A stretch of DNA of 64,000 nt, from contig JAOABH010000004.1 in assembly GCA_026418455.1 (NCBI GenBank), positions 186,001 through 250,000 of the forward strand, read 5' to 3'. The position numbers and the translations under genes were made by a program. Below, in pieces: positions 34,845-44,350 of this stretch (its first letter is position 1; every line of letters begins with the position of its first letter). The stretch comes from Hydrogenothermaceae bacterium (GTDB taxonomy: Bacteria; Aquificota; Aquificia; Aquificales; Hydrogenothermaceae). Under the pieces are notes generated by a model. It was not told the origin of the DNA. It made no database searches and saw only the letters and a program-made list of their open reading frames with translations.

Positions 34845-35057
34845 ATGTTTTTTGAGATAGACAAAAACACTTACATATTGGTTGAAAACATAGCGGCTGT
34901 GTCATTACATGAGGAAAATGGTAGATTTTACTGGTTGTTCTATACAAATCATCCAAGTCCTATAAAGTCTATGTATTTTGAAACAAAGGAAGAGGCTATA
35001 GTTTGGTTTAGAAATTTGAAATACGATTTTTACAGGAAGAAAAATGAAAACGAATGA
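34845..35057 (+). CDS. Hypothetical protein (70 aa)
   Basis: A short 70-residue protein with no membrane helix, rich in aromatic residues (YWLFYTNHPSP, FRNLKYDFYRKK). Its strand pattern FEIDKNTYILVENIAAVSL resembles small sensor-like beta domains; no family is recognised. Its end overlaps the start of the GGDEF-EAL gene by 14 bases, indicating translational coupling. Likely accessory to that c-di-GMP protein, by position. Confidence 0.6.
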   Translation: MFFEIDKNTYILVENIAAVSLHEENGRFYWLFYTNHPSPIKSMYFETKEEAIVWFRNLKYDFYRKKNENE

Positions 35058-37026
35058 AAAACAGTTTACACATTTAGATTTAGACCTCGTTTGTAAAATT
35101 ATAGATAGATCTCCGGATATTATTTTTACGATAAATGTAGATGGAATAATACAGTATGTTAATGAATCTTTCTGTGAGATATTAGGATATTCTAAGGATG
35201 AGGTTATAGGAAAAAATATAAGGGAAATATCTATAGAAGAGTCAATTTATAATGCCTGTATGATTTCTGTGAAAGAAACTGGGAAATGTTTAGATCAAGA
35301 AACTCATTTTCGTCGAAAAGATGGGGAAATTATTCACGTAGTCAAAAATGTAAATGCTCTATACGATGAAAATGGAAATATATCATCAATAATTGTAAAT
35401 GCCAGAGATTTAACCCATATAGATAATCTTAATAAAGAGCTTTTTGAAGCTAAAGAAAAACTTGAAAGTAGATTAAGTATTATAGAGGAAGTTTTCCTAA
35501 ATATAAATGAAGCTGTAGCTATTATAGATAAAAATGGCTTTTATATAGAGCAAAACAAAGCTCATGAAAAATTACTTGGCTACTCACAAGAAGAGATTAA
35601 GGGTAAAACTCCGTTAATACATATGAAAAAATCAGACTTTGATAAAATTATAAAAGAAGTCTTAGAAAAAGGTTCATTTACTGGAGAGGTATCTGTTAAA
35701 ACAAAATCTGGAGATATAAAAGATATAGAGTTAATCGTAATTCCGATAAGAGATAGAACTGGAGAAATAGCTTACTTTATAGGTATAAAAAAAGATATGA
35801 CAGAGAAGAAAGAAAGACTTTATATAGATTATTTAACAGGACTTCCAAATAGATTTAAGTTAACTATTGACCTTGATAGAGTTTTCAATCCTAAAGTAAT
35901 TCTCATAAATATAGATTCTTTTAAAGAGATAAATGATGTTTATGGTTTTAGTATTGGAGATAAAATTCTGATAAGTGTAGCCAATAGAATTAAAAATTAC
36001 ACTCAAAAACATAACTTTCAGCTTTACAGAATAGGTGGAGATGAATTCGCAATTATTATAGATAGATTTATATCCTCCTCTAGTTTAGATATCTTTGTTA
36101 ACGGTTTAATTGCTTATATACAATCCAAACCTTTTGATATTGAGGGATATGAGATAAATATAGATGTGACTCTCGGTATAGCTATACCTACTGAATTTAA
36201 TGCAAGGAATATACTTGAAAAAGCTGATATGGCTTTAAAGTATGCAAAGGAAAATAGGAAATCTTTCTTTATTTACACTGAAAATCTTGAGTTGCAAAAA
36301 AAATACGAGGAAAATCTAAAATGGGTAAAAATCCTTAAAAATGCAATAAAGCAAAATAGGATAGCGTTATTCTATCAACCTATATTTAATAACAACACAG
36401 GAAAGATAGAAAAGTTTGAAGCACTTGTAAGAATAAAAGAGGGAGAAAAATTTATATCACCATTTTATTTCTTAGATATAGCAAAAAAAGCAAAACTATA
36501 TCCTCATATAACGTTGGAAGTAGTAAAACAGGCATTCCAGACTTCGAGAGATTACAATGTAGAGGTATCTATAAATTTATCTATAAAAGATATATTGAAT
36601 GATGTAGTTGTTCTTGAAATATTTAACCAGCTTAAAAATAATAGTGCTAACATAACCTTTGAACTTTTAGAGTCAGAGGGTATTCAAAACTTTGATGAAG
36701 TTCTTGAATTTATAAAGCAGGTAAAAACCTACGGAGCTAAAATCGCAATAGATGATTTTGGTAGTGGTTATTCTAACTTTGAATATCTGTTAAAATTGAA
36801 AGTGGATTATCTTAAAATAGATTCGTCTTTAATCAAGAATGTACATACAGATAAAGAATCAAGAATTATAGTAGAAACTATAACAGATTTTTCTAAAAAA
36901 CTTGATATAAAAACAATCGCAGAGTTTGTCCATTGTGAGGAAGTTTTTAAAGTAGTTAAAGAAATCGGAATAGATTACTCTCAAGGTTTTTATCTTGGGG
37001 AGCCAAAACCAGAGATAACTATTTAA
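35044..37026 (+). CDS. PAS-PAS-GGDEF-EAL c-di-GMP protein
   Basis: The 660-residue protein has two PAS domains (residues ~15-125 and ~145-255), a GGDEF domain with YRIGGDEFA (~335) and an EAL domain (~425-655). EAL motif FEALVRI, NLS, DDFGSGYSN, KID and QGFYLGEPKP are kept, so phosphodiesterase activity is likely. The GGDEF motif is intact and no inhibitory RxxD was found directly upstream of it. It could make or degrade c-di-GMP in response to the PAS signals. It is the only such enzyme in the window and may feed PelD. Confidence 0.93.
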   Translation: MKTNEKQFTHLDLDLVCKIIDRSPDIIFTINVDGIIQYVNESFCEILGYSKDEVIGKNIREISIEESIYNACMISVKETGKCLDQETHFRRKDGEIIHVVKNVNALYDENGNISSIIVNARDLTHIDNLNKELFEAKEKLESRLSIIEEVFLNINEAVAIIDKNGFYIEQNKAHEKLLGYSQEEIKGKTPLIHMKKSDFDKIIKEVLEKGSFTGEVSVKTKSGDIKDIELIVIPIRDRTGEIAYFIGIKKDMTEKKERLYIDYLTGLPNRFKLTIDLDRVFNPKVILINIDSFKEINDVYGFSIGDKILISVANRIKNYTQKHNFQLYRIGGDEFAIIIDRFISSSSLDIFVNGLIAYIQSKPFDIEGYEINIDVTLGIAIPTEFNARNILEKADMALKYAKENRKSFFIYTENLELQKKYEENLKWVKILKNAIKQNRIALFYQPIFNNNTGKIEKFEALVRIKEGEKFISPFYFLDIAKKAKLYPHITLEVVKQAFQTSRDYNVEVSINLSIKDILNDVVVLEIFNQLKNNSANITFELLESEGIQNFDEVLEFIKQVKTYGAKIAIDDFGSGYSNFEYLLKLKVDYLKIDSSLIKNVHTDKESRIIVETITDFSKKLDIKTIAEFVHCEEVFKVVKEIGIDYSQGFYLGEPKPEITI

Positions 37027-37600
37027 AGTTTTCTTTAATACTTCTAACTATATTACTTTTTAAATCTTGAATATCTATATCTATACCTTCTTCTTTTAGA
37101 GATGTCGCCTTATATCCTTCAAGTCCACATGGATTGATTACATTGAATTTTTCAAGATTTACATTGTGATTTATAGCTACTCCGTGTAAAGAATATCCAT
37201 TTTTATATCTAAATCCTAAAAAACCTAATTTTCTGTTGTCTATGTAAAATCCTGGAATTTTTGGTAAATAAACTATCCTGTTATCTAACTGCCTTAAAGG
37301 TTTATAGAAAGAATCTATGATTTTTCTGTAAAAGATTCTTGGAGACTTAACTGCAAAGACAAAGTAAAATATCTGTTGTCCAGGTGTGTGAAATACTATA
37401 GATCCTCCTCTGTCTGTTTTAATGGTTTCTACTGGAAACTCTCTCTTTTCATTAAATCCCACTGTATAAACATCATAATGTTGACATAAGATAAGATAAT
37501 TTCTTTCTCTTTTATTGGAAGCATCAATATGTATTTTCTTCATAAACTCTATACATTCTCTATAGTCAGTTAAACCTATATCTATAACTTCTATATCCAT
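37019..37600 (-). CDS. lipB: Octanoyltransferase LipB
   Basis: The 193-residue protein moves octanoyl groups from acyl carrier protein to lipoyl domains. It shows the LipB signature DRGGSIVFHTPGQQI near residue 68, and NPCGL with the catalytic Cys around residue 158, followed by the conserved Lys in GYKATSLKE. It is convergent with the GGDEF-EAL gene and overlaps it by 8 bases. A LipA partner is not in the window. Confidence 0.93.
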   Translation of the reverse strand: MDIEVIDIGLTDYRECIEFMKKIHIDASNKRERNYLILCQHYDVYTVGFNEKREFPVETIKTDRGGSIVFHTPGQQIFYFVFAVKSPRIFYRKIIDSFYKPLRQLDNRIVYLPKIPGFYIDNRKLGFLGFRYKNGYSLHGVAINHNVNLEKFNVINPCGLEGYKATSLKEEGIDIDIQDLKSNIVRSIKENFK

Positions 37601-37702
37601 TTATATAACCTCTATTTTTATAATCAAAATAAAACATCGTTTTAAAATTTTAAAATTAGGATAAAATATTATAGGTGAAATTAATTAAGTTGAGGTAATG
37701 AT

Positions 37703-40273
37703 ATGGGATTTTTGGCAGAGTATAGAAAACATGTAGAGGAGAGAGCTAAGTTAGGAATACCTCCTTTACCATTAAATGCAAAGCAGGTTGCTGCTGTTGT
37801 TGAGCTTTTGAAGGAAGTTCCTATTATAGAAGAAGAGTTTTTGATGGATCTTCTTGTTAACAGAGTTAGTCCAGGAGTAGATGAAGGTGCTTATGTTAAA
37901 GCTGCATTTTTAAATGATATAGTTCAAGGAAAAACTCATTCTCCGGCAATATCTCCTAAAAAAGCTGTCCAAATACTTGGGACTATGCTTGGTGGTTATA
38001 ATGTTAAACCTCTCATTGATGCTTTATCTCATAAAGATCCGGAAGTTGCTCAAGAAGCAGCAAATGCACTTAAAAACACATTACTGGTTTATGATGCTTT
38101 TAACGATATCGTAGAACTTTCAAAGACAAATCCTTATGCTAAACAAGTTTTAGAGTCTTGGGCAAATGCAGAATGGTTTTTAAATAGGGAACCACTACCA
38201 GAAAAGATAACAGCGATAGTTTTCAAAGTTCCTGGTGAAACAAACACTGATGATTTTTCTCCAGCTACAGAGGCATCTACAAGAAGTGATATACCTCTTC
38301 ATGCTTTAAGTATGCTTAAATCTAAGATGCCAGATGCGATAGAAAAGATAAATGAGCTTAAAAAGTCTGGATATCCTGTTGCTTTCGTAGGTGATGTTGT
38401 TGGAACAGGTTCAAGTAGAAAATCTGCTGCAAACTCTCTTATATGGCATATAGGAAGAGATATACCTCATGTACCAAATAAAAGAACAGGTGGAATTGTT
38501 ATAGGTGGAATAATAGCACCTATATTTTTCAACACTCTTGAAGATTCTGGAGCTTTACCTATAGAGGCTGATGTAACAAAACTGGAGACCGGTGATATTA
38601 TAGAGATATACCCTTATGAAGGAAAGATAGTTAAGAATGGTGAAGTTGTATCTAAATTTAAATTAAAACCAAACACATTACCAGATGAAGTAAGAGCTGG
38701 TGGAAGAATACCTCTAATAATAGGTAGAGGCTTAACAAGAAAAGCAAGAGAAGTATTAGGTTTACCGGAAGAAAACATATTTATAAGACCAGAACAACCT
38801 CCGGAAAAAGAAGGTGTAGGTTATACTCTTGCACAAAAGATAGTTGGAAAAGCATGTGGTATGCCAGGAGTTAGACCTGGAATGTATGTTGAGCCACAAG
38901 TTTTAACAGTAGGTTCTCAGGATACAACTGGACCAATGACAAGAGATGAAATAATAGAGCTTGCAGCTCTTGGATTTAGTTGTGATTTTGTATTACAGAG
39001 TTTCTGTCACACTGCAGCTTATCCAACACCTGCAGATGTAAAACTTCATCACACTTTACCTCCATTTATAATAAGCAGAGGAGGAGTATCATTAAGACCT
39101 GGAGATGGAATTATACACTCTTGGCTTAACAGAATGGTTTTACCTGATACAGTTGGAACAGGAGGAGATAGTCATACAAGATTCCCAATAGGGATATCTT
39201 TCCCTGCAGGTTCTGGTTTAGTAGCCTTTGCAGCTGTTACAGGAACTATGCCTCTTGTTATGCCGGAATCTGTCTTGGTAAGATTTAAAGGAGAGATACA
39301 GCCAGGAATAACAATAAGAGACCTTGTAAATGCAATACCTTATTATGCTATAAAACAAGGATTACTTACAGTAGAGAAAAAAGGAAAGAAAAATGTATTT
39401 GCCGGAAGGATACTTGAGATAGAGGGATTACCTTATCTTAAAGTTGAACAAGCTTTTGAGTTTGCAGATGCATCTGCTGAAAGAAGTGCTGCTGCTTGTA
39501 CTGTAAGACTGGACAAAGAGCCTGTAATAGAGTATATAGAGTCAAATATAAAGCTTATAGAAGCTATGATTGAAGCAGGTTATCAAGATGCAAGGACACT
39601 ACAGAGAAGAGCAGATAAAATGAAAGCTTGGCTTGATAATCCTGTACTACTTGAACCAGATGAAAATGCAGAGTATGCAGCAGTTATAGAGATAGATTTA
39701 AGTGAGATAAAAGAGCCTATAGTTGCATGTCCTAATGACCCAGATGATGTTGCAACATTATCAGAGGTCCTTGCAGATGAAAGAAGACCGAAACATATAG
39801 ATGAAGTTTTTGTAGGTAGTTGTATGACTAATATAGGACATTATAGAGCTCTGGGTGAAATTCTTAGAGGAGAAGGGCAAGTTCCTACAAGGTTGTGGAT
39901 AGTTCCTCCTACAAAGATGGATGAGAGACAGTTAAGAGAGGAAGGATACTATGCTATATACGGGAAAGCCGGAGCAAGAACTGAAATCCCAGGATGTAGC
40001 TTATGTATGGGTAACCAAGCAAGGGTAAGAGATGGTGCTGTAGTATTCTCTACTTCTACAAGAAACTTTGATAACAGGATGGGTAAAGATGCGAAAGTTT
40101 ACCTTGGTTCTGCTGAACTTGCAGCTGTCTGTGCAATACTTGGAAGACTTCCAACTGTTGAGGAGTATATGAGCATAGTTCCTAAGAAACTTGCTGGAAA
40201 AGAAGATGAGATTTACAGATATCTAAACTTCCATCAAGTTGGTAAAGACGAGCTTATATATTTAACGGTATAA
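37703..40273 (+). CDS. acnB: Aconitate hydratase B
   Basis: The 856-residue protein is a full-length AcnB: HEAT-like N-terminal domain with [14 protein letters not shown], swivel domain ([17 protein letters not shown]), then the 4Fe-4S domain with the three Cys ligands, one in QSFCHTAAY and two in [11 protein letters not shown]. It interconverts citrate and isocitrate, and in Aquificales it works in the reductive TCA cycle for CO2 fixation. The ATG follows GAGGTAATGAT. It ends in a terminator hairpin. Confidence 0.97.
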   Translation: MGFLAEYRKHVEERAKLGIPPLPLNAKQVAAVVELLKEVPIIEEEFLMDLLVNRVSPGVDEGAYVKAAFLNDIVQGKTHSPAISPKKAVQILGTMLGGYNVKPLIDALSHKDPEVAQEAANALKNTLLVYDAFNDIVELSKTNPYAKQVLESWANAEWFLNREPLPEKITAIVFKVPGETNTDDFSPATEASTRSDIPLHALSMLKSKMPDAIEKINELKKSGYPVAFVGDVVGTGSSRKSAANSLIWHIGRDIPHVPNKRTGGIVIGGIIAPIFFNTLEDSGALPIEADVTKLETGDIIEIYPYEGKIVKNGEVVSKFKLKPNTLPDEVRAGGRIPLIIGRGLTRKAREVLGLPEENIFIRPEQPPEKEGVGYTLAQKIVGKACGMPGVRPGMYVEPQVLTVGSQDTTGPMTRDEIIELAALGFSCDFVLQSFCHTAAYPTPADVKLHHTLPPFIISRGGVSLRPGDGIIHSWLNRMVLPDTVGTGGDSHTRFPIGISFPAGSGLVAFAAVTGTMPLVMPESVLVRFKGEIQPGITIRDLVNAIPYYAIKQGLLTVEKKGKKNVFAGRILEIEGLPYLKVEQAFEFADASAERSAAACTVRLDKEPVIEYIESNIKLIEAMIEAGYQDARTLQRRADKMKAWLDNPVLLEPDENAEYAAVIEIDLSEIKEPIVACPNDPDDVATLSEVLADERRPKHIDEVFVGSCMTNIGHYRALGEILRGEGQVPTRLWIVPPTKMDERQLREEGYYAIYGKAGARTEIPGCSLCMGNQARVRDGAVVFSTSTRNFDNRMGKDAKVYLGSAELAAVCAILGRLPTVEEYMSIVPKKLAGKEDEIYRYLNFHQVGKDELIYLTV

Positions 40274-40287
40274 TAATACAATACAAC

Positions 40288-40315
40288 TCTTCTCCCTTCC
40301 GGGAGGAGATTTTAT
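40288..40315 (+). terminator. Terminator after acnB
   Basis: TCTTCTCCC and GGGAGGAGA form a 9-bp stem with one G-U pair and a TTCC loop, followed by TTTTATAT, 14 bases past the acnB stop. It suits the plus strand. The T-tract is short, so termination may be partial. Confidence 0.7.
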
Positions 40316-40374
40316 ATCTATCTGTATCCTAAATTCAGTCTAATTTATAGATAATTTTTTGAAACAGAAAGTTT

Positions 40375-40908
40375 CTATATATATTTTGCTATTTCGTCTA
40401 ATAGAGTTAGTAAAACCCTCTTAACGTTCTCTTTATCTGTGGCTACTAAAGGTAGAACTTTTATATCGTCTCCTAAGTCCAGAGCTGTCCTTATATCTTC
40501 CGGACTCCAGGCACCCTTCAAATCCTGTTTATTACACCCAACTACAAAAGGAGCTGGATATCTTGCTTCAAAGTAGTTGATTATTCTTCTTGCTTCGTGG
40601 AAGGTTGCTGGGTCTGTACTATCAACTAATACAACCAATCCAACCATACCTTTACCTAATATATCCCACATAAAATCAAATCTTGACTGCCCAGGAGTTC
40701 CAAAAAGGTATAATGTATGTTCATCATCTATCTTTATCCTTCCAAAGTCCATCGCAACAGTTGTGTAATCTTTCTTCTCTTTTTCGCCGGCTTTCGTTGT
40801 TTTTGCTTCTGTCTTTACAGTCTCTATCTCACTTATTGTGTTAATAAACTGAGTTTTACCTGCAGCATATGGTCCTGAAATAACTATCTTTATCTTCTTC
40901 TCTGCCAT
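40375..40908 (-). CDS. Ras-like small GTPase (conservon CvnD / MglA-like)
   Basis: The 177-residue P-loop GTPase has GPYAAGKT (G1, residues 11-18), a threonine-rich switch I region ending DYTTVAMDFG, the altered G3 GTPGQ (no canonical Asp), and NKQD (G4). This places it among the prokaryotic Ras-like GTPases near COG2229, which include conservon CvnD; MglA is the related polarity GTPase. It ends the operon after the DUF4388 and roadblock genes, 2 bases after the DUF4388 gene stop, so these proteins probably form one signalling module. Confidence 0.85.
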   Translation of the reverse strand: MAEKKIKIVISGPYAAGKTQFINTISEIETVKTEAKTTKAGEKEKKDYTTVAMDFGRIKIDDEHTLYLFGTPGQSRFDFMWDILGKGMVGLVVLVDSTDPATFHEARRIINYFEARYPAPFVVGCNKQDLKGAWSPEDIRTALDLGDDIKVLPLVATDKENVKRVLLTLLDEIAKYI

Positions 40909-40909
40909 T

Positions 40910-41605
40910 TTATAGACCCTTAATCTTAGATATTATTTTATTTAGAAGTGATTTTGTTAACTCAAATCCTATCTTTCTTTCTTTTTTCTTCTCCCTCTGT
41001 ATGATACCGCAGGCTAAAAATCCGTATAATGCTCTTTTAACTATCAAATCATTCATCTTTGATTGGTAAATTATATCTGCAACCTTATTTTTTCCATCAA
41101 TAAGGTGTAGTATCTTTTTCTCATAATCGGTAAGAAATGCCTTTTTGGCAATCTCTTCAAAATTTTCAGATTTTTCAAAAACCAAATTTAAATCCGATAT
41201 CTTCCTCTCAACTTCTTCCGGAGTTAGCTGTCTTGAAAGATACATAATCAACTTTTCTATGGGAATCTGTGGATTTATATCAGGTGAATATCTTATAAAG
41301 CCCGGAGTGAAAGAAAACTTCCCTTCTTTTATATTTAAAAGGTGAGGAAGTCTCGCGACTAAGATGTTATACATTTCATCTTTAGATACATTCTCTTTTT
41401 TTAAAACTACCTCAAAATCTACATCAAGATAGACATAAAACACCTTTTGAACTTCTCTTATATAGACTATATCACCATTTTTGAAATAAACTGCAAAATT
41501 TTTACCATCCCTCTCTATTACCAAAATTCCATCTTTCTTGTCTTTTCTTAAAATCTGGAATATATCCACAAAGTTAAATATTCTCAAATCCCCGGCTATT
41601 GCCAT
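40910..41605 (-). CDS. DUF4388 domain protein
   Basis: The 231-residue protein starts with a DUF4388 domain (residues ~1-100, AGDLRIFNFVDIFQILRKDKKDG and the FKNGDIVY strand pattern), found in many response-regulator-like and motility proteins of unknown mechanism. The second half is helical with a winged-helix-like arrangement (residues ~155-215, LTDYEKKILHLIDGKNKVADI). A DNA- or protein-binding role is possible. It is sandwiched between the roadblock and GTPase genes with 2-4 base gaps. Confidence 0.8.
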   Translation of the reverse strand: MAIAGDLRIFNFVDIFQILRKDKKDGILVIERDGKNFAVYFKNGDIVYIREVQKVFYVYLDVDFEVVLKKENVSKDEMYNILVARLPHLLNIKEGKFSFTPGFIRYSPDINPQIPIEKLIMYLSRQLTPEEVERKISDLNLVFEKSENFEEIAKKAFLTDYEKKILHLIDGKNKVADIIYQSKMNDLIVKRALYGFLACGIIQREKKKERKIGFELTKSLLNKIISKIKGL

Positions 41606-41608
41606 ACT

Positions 41609-41962
41609 TTACCCCAATTCAGTTTCTAATTTCTTTATAGCCCTCTGTATCTCCATTAAAAGTAGTCCTAATTTAGCGTTTGCAGGTGCTAAAACACCAA
41701 GGACAGCTACATCTTTAACACCGGTAAATATAACATATCCTGTTGAACCCTTTATATACAACTGCTCAAGCTGTCCTTTATTCAATTCCGCTGTAACCCT
41801 TTCTCCTAATGATAGTATAGCAGCGCCCATTGCTGCAACACGATCCTCATCAACTCCTGCAGGTAATACAGAGGCTATTGCTAACCCATCAACACTTACT
41901 AAAACAGCACCTTCTGCTCCAGCATCTCTAACAAGATTCTCAAGAACATCATAATACTTCAT
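41609..41962 (-). CDS. Roadblock/LC7 domain protein (MglB/CvnB-like)
   Basis: The 117-residue protein is a single roadblock/LC7 domain: a first helix LENLVRDAGAEGAVLVSVDGLAIAS, an ALLM-rich helix at the end and the strands between. Such proteins bind Ras-like GTPases as activators (MglB for MglA) or partners (CvnB for CvnD). The Ras-like GTPase lies two genes downstream, so the pair is likely to interact. The ATG follows GGAGGATAAAT. Confidence 0.9.
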   Translation of the reverse strand: MKYYDVLENLVRDAGAEGAVLVSVDGLAIASVLPAGVDEDRVAAMGAAILSLGERVTAELNKGQLEQLYIKGSTGYVIFTGVKDVAVLGVLAPANAKLGLLLMEIQRAIKKLETELG

Positions 41963-41977
41963 ATTTATCCTCCGACT

Positions 41978-42916
41978 TTACAGATTTATAAGCAGAGATT
42001 TTGCATTCTCAATAAATTCATTTCTACGCTTCTCAACACTAATCTCTTCGGCCAAAAGTTGTATAAACTTTAAAATTTCAAATTTGGTAACGTTCCTCGT
42101 TTTAAAATACTCTTCTTTCTTCTTTTTAAATAGAAGCATCCCAAAAGGACCTATTTCTCTAACAAACTCATTTTTTATTTTTTCAAGGATTTCCTCTGTA
42201 TTTATAAGACTATCTTCCGAAACAGATCCTCTATCTGAAATGATTTGTTCTAAAGATGGCGGTTCTAACTTTTCTTCTTCTGTTTTCGCAGTTAGTATCT
42301 CCTCTAAAGGTGGTGGTTCGTAAGAAAGTTCTTCTTCTTTTTGCGTTGTTAATATATCTTCAAGAGATGGTTGAGTTATGTCTTCTTTTAATTCATATTC
42401 TTTGAAGGATAAGACTTTTTCTAACTCATTTATTTCATCTTTAAAGAAATCTCTATTCTCATCTTGTTTAAACACTTCTTGTTTTACTTGTGTAGCTTCT
42501 TCACTTGTTTCCTCTTTTATAGTTATAGTTTGAACTTCTTGTAGATAGATCTCTTTTAGCTGGTCTTTATATTTTTTTATCTCTTTTGCTAAATCTAAAC
42601 CTACTATCTTTAACATAGAAAAATTTGGTTTTCCGATATGTATCATACCTATGGATAGTTCTTCCTCAACATAGTAAACAAACAGTGAGTAATCTTTACC
42701 TTCCGAAAATAGGAACTCTTCTTTGAAATTCGGTAATATCTCATTTAGTTCAAGGGATCTTTCAATGAGTCTGCCAAAAGAGATAGAAAGCTTATCTGAT
42801 TTTGAAGAAGTTCTTGAAACAATCTCTTTATTTTTTATAAAGATACCTATATAGTATAAATTGGCATCTCTATAAGCCTTATTTATAAGGTCAAGAAGTT
42901 CTTCAGGTAGTTCCAT
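41978..42916 (-). CDS. Roadblock-like protein with tandem PxLExIL motifs, uncharacterised
   Basis: The 312-residue protein has a globular N-terminus (residues ~1-120) whose strand-helix layout (YIGIFIKNKEIVSR, YSLFVYYVEEELSIGMIHIGK) resembles a roadblock/longin fold, although this is inference. Residues ~125-245 are acidic, mostly disordered, and carry a repeated motif: QPSLEDIL (182-189), PPPLEEIL (201-208) and PPSLEQII (219-226), spaced 18-19 residues. The C-terminus (~250-312) is helical. No database family was recognised. It lies 12 bases from the HAMP gene and 15 from the roadblock gene, so it is likely part of the same complex. Confidence 0.6.
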   Translation of the reverse strand: MELPEELLDLINKAYRDANLYYIGIFIKNKEIVSRTSSKSDKLSISFGRLIERSLELNEILPNFKEEFLFSEGKDYSLFVYYVEEELSIGMIHIGKPNFSMLKIVGLDLAKEIKKYKDQLKEIYLQEVQTITIKEETSEEATQVKQEVFKQDENRDFFKDEINELEKVLSFKEYELKEDITQPSLEDILTTQKEEELSYEPPPLEEILTAKTEEEKLEPPSLEQIISDRGSVSEDSLINTEEILEKIKNEFVREIGPFGMLLFKKKKEEYFKTRNVTKFEILKFIQLLAEEISVEKRRNEFIENAKSLLINL

Positions 42917-42928
42917 ATAAGCATCCCC

Positions 42929-43318
42929 TTAGAGTTCCCCTTTCTCAAGCTTTTCCATTATCGTTTTCATACTTATCCTCATTCTCTCAAAAGAATCTGC
43001 TAATTCTTCCAATTCATCACCGGTTTTTTCTACCTTTATCTCGTAATCAAGATTCCCCATACTGACTTCATTCATAGCCTTTGAAACTTCTCTTAACTTG
43101 CTTACAACAAATTTATCTACTAATGCTCTTATGCCGAAAACGAGACCGAGGGACAATATCTGAGATATGATTACTGATATCAGAGTTTTTTTAATGATAT
43201 TAGGATCGGAAGAAAAAAGAACAAATACCATGATTCCTACGAATGTTACTCCTAAGAAGGATCCTCCAAGGACTATAAAAGAGATTTTGTTTAATACTGA
43301 CCCTTTCTTCTCTGCCAT
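42929..43318 (-). CDS. HAMP-domain membrane protein without kinase
   Basis: The ~129-residue protein has two membrane helices (residues ~10-30 and ~38-60) followed by a HAMP domain (~62-115, with LREVSKAMNEVSMGNLDYEI and DELEELADSFERMR). It stops after the HAMP helix, with no kinase, methyl-accepting or cyclase domain, and a minimal periplasmic part. It could transmit a membrane state to the roadblock/GTPase proteins. I chose the ATG at 43318 over 43333 because GGGGGTAAGGA is well placed for it. The first in a six-gene arrangement like conservon CvnA, but shortened. Confidence 0.75.
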   Translation of the reverse strand: MAEKKGSVLNKISFIVLGGSFLGVTFVGIMVFVLFSSDPNIIKKTLISVIISQILSLGLVFGIRALVDKFVVSKLREVSKAMNEVSMGNLDYEIKVEKTGDELEELADSFERMRISMKTIMEKLEKGEL

Positions 43319-43339
43319 ATTCCTTACCCCCATTTTTTC

Positions 43340-43843
43340 TTAGCTTTTCGGCTTAATTATTGTAATCCTTAAAAATGTAAAAATCAAACCTGTCATAATG
43401 ATGATATTTATCATATTGAGTGTAGATGATATCTTGTGAAATGTATCGAATTTCTCTTTTATATCTTTGGCAGTTTCTATATGATTCTCTTGAACTAAGT
43501 TGTAATACTCCAGTAGTAGAGATTTTGCAGTTGGATATATAGCTCTGTCAAGAGCCATACCTATGATAACAAATAATCCTACTAATATGAGAAATAGTTT
43601 TAATCTCTTTATTGCTTCTTTATCTATATAACTATAAATGCCTATAAGTGTGTAAATTATAATCCCACCTATCCACTGTATCTTAAAATAATATGGAAAT
43701 ATAAGATTCATAACAGAGCCAGCTAATTTACTGTCAAAATTTGAGAATAAAACTGGACCTACGATGAATGTAAAGAAAATCATCCCTCCAAATAGGAGGG
43801 ACAAAACCATATATACTGAGCCTAATATATACTTATCCCACAA
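43340..43843 (-). CDS. DUF4149 (TMEM205-like) membrane protein
   Basis: The 167-residue protein has four membrane helices (residues ~5-27, 45-65, 78-98, 135-155) with the GPVLFSNFDSKLAGSVMNLIFPYYF pattern of the DUF4149 family. The function is unknown; eukaryotic TMEM205 relatives are linked to secretion. It starts at TTG 43843, 11 bases inside the end of ndk; an ATG-led version (M12) would lose little. It sits before the HAMP gene in the operon. Confidence 0.75.
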   Translation of the reverse strand: MWDKYILGSVYMVLSLLFGGMIFFTFIVGPVLFSNFDSKLAGSVMNLIFPYYFKIQWIGGIIIYTLIGIYSYIDKEAIKRLKLFLILVGLFVIIGMALDRAIYPTAKSLLLEYYNLVQENHIETAKDIKEKFDTFHKISSTLNMINIIIMTGLIFTFLRITIIKPKS

Positions 43844-44249
43844 GCTCTAACCCACTAAAGAAGAATGGAATTTCATAAGCTGCAGATTCTGGAGAGTCTG
43901 AACCATGGACTGCATTCTCTCCTATATTACTACCATAGAGTTTTCTCAGTGTACCTTCTTCTGCTTTTGATGGATCTGTTGCTCCCATTATCTGTCTAAC
44001 TCTTGAAATTGCGTTTTCACCTTCTAAAACCATGGCAACTATAGGTCCAGAAGACATAAACTCACATAACTCATCATAGAATGGTCTGTCTTTATGGACC
44101 ATATAGAACCTTCCAGCTTCCTCTTTGGAAAGCTTCACTTTCTTTAAAGCAACAACTTTAAAACCTTCATCTTCAAATCTGGAAATTATCTTCCCTGCTA
44201 CATTTTTTCTAACTGCATCTGGCTTTACTAAAACGAGAGTCTTTTCCAT
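43833..44249 (-). CDS. ndk: Nucleoside diphosphate kinase
   Basis: The 138-residue enzyme balances NTP pools by transferring phosphate from ATP to NDPs. The active-site His is in NIGENAVHGSDSPE (near residue 116), and KPDAV and RQIMGATDPSKA are also present. It is the first gene of the minus-strand operon and could favour GTP supply for the GTPase at its end, though ndk is a common neighbour of many genes. The ATG follows AAGGAGG. Confidence 0.97.
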   Translation of the reverse strand: MEKTLVLVKPDAVRKNVAGKIISRFEDEGFKVVALKKVKLSKEEAGRFYMVHKDRPFYDELCEFMSSGPIVAMVLEGENAISRVRQIMGATDPSKAEEGTLRKLYGSNIGENAVHGSDSPESAAYEIPFFFSGLELVG

Positions 44250-44350
44250 GAAACCTCCTTTTGGTTTTTGATTTTTTCTTATTATAACACACTGACTAAA
44301 TCTAATGTATGTTAAAATTTTTCTGAAAAATCAGTTAAGGGAGGTTTGTA

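Noticed and set aside
40620-40700. GTPase with missing Asp in G3 read as a pseudogene
   Set aside because: GTPGQ in place of DxxGQ is a usual variant in this small-GTPase group, and G1, G4 and the rest are intact.
41538-41954. 138-codon plus-strand frame opposite the roadblock gene
   Set aside because: The minus-strand frame encodes a clear roadblock domain; this reverse frame is low-complexity and motif-free.
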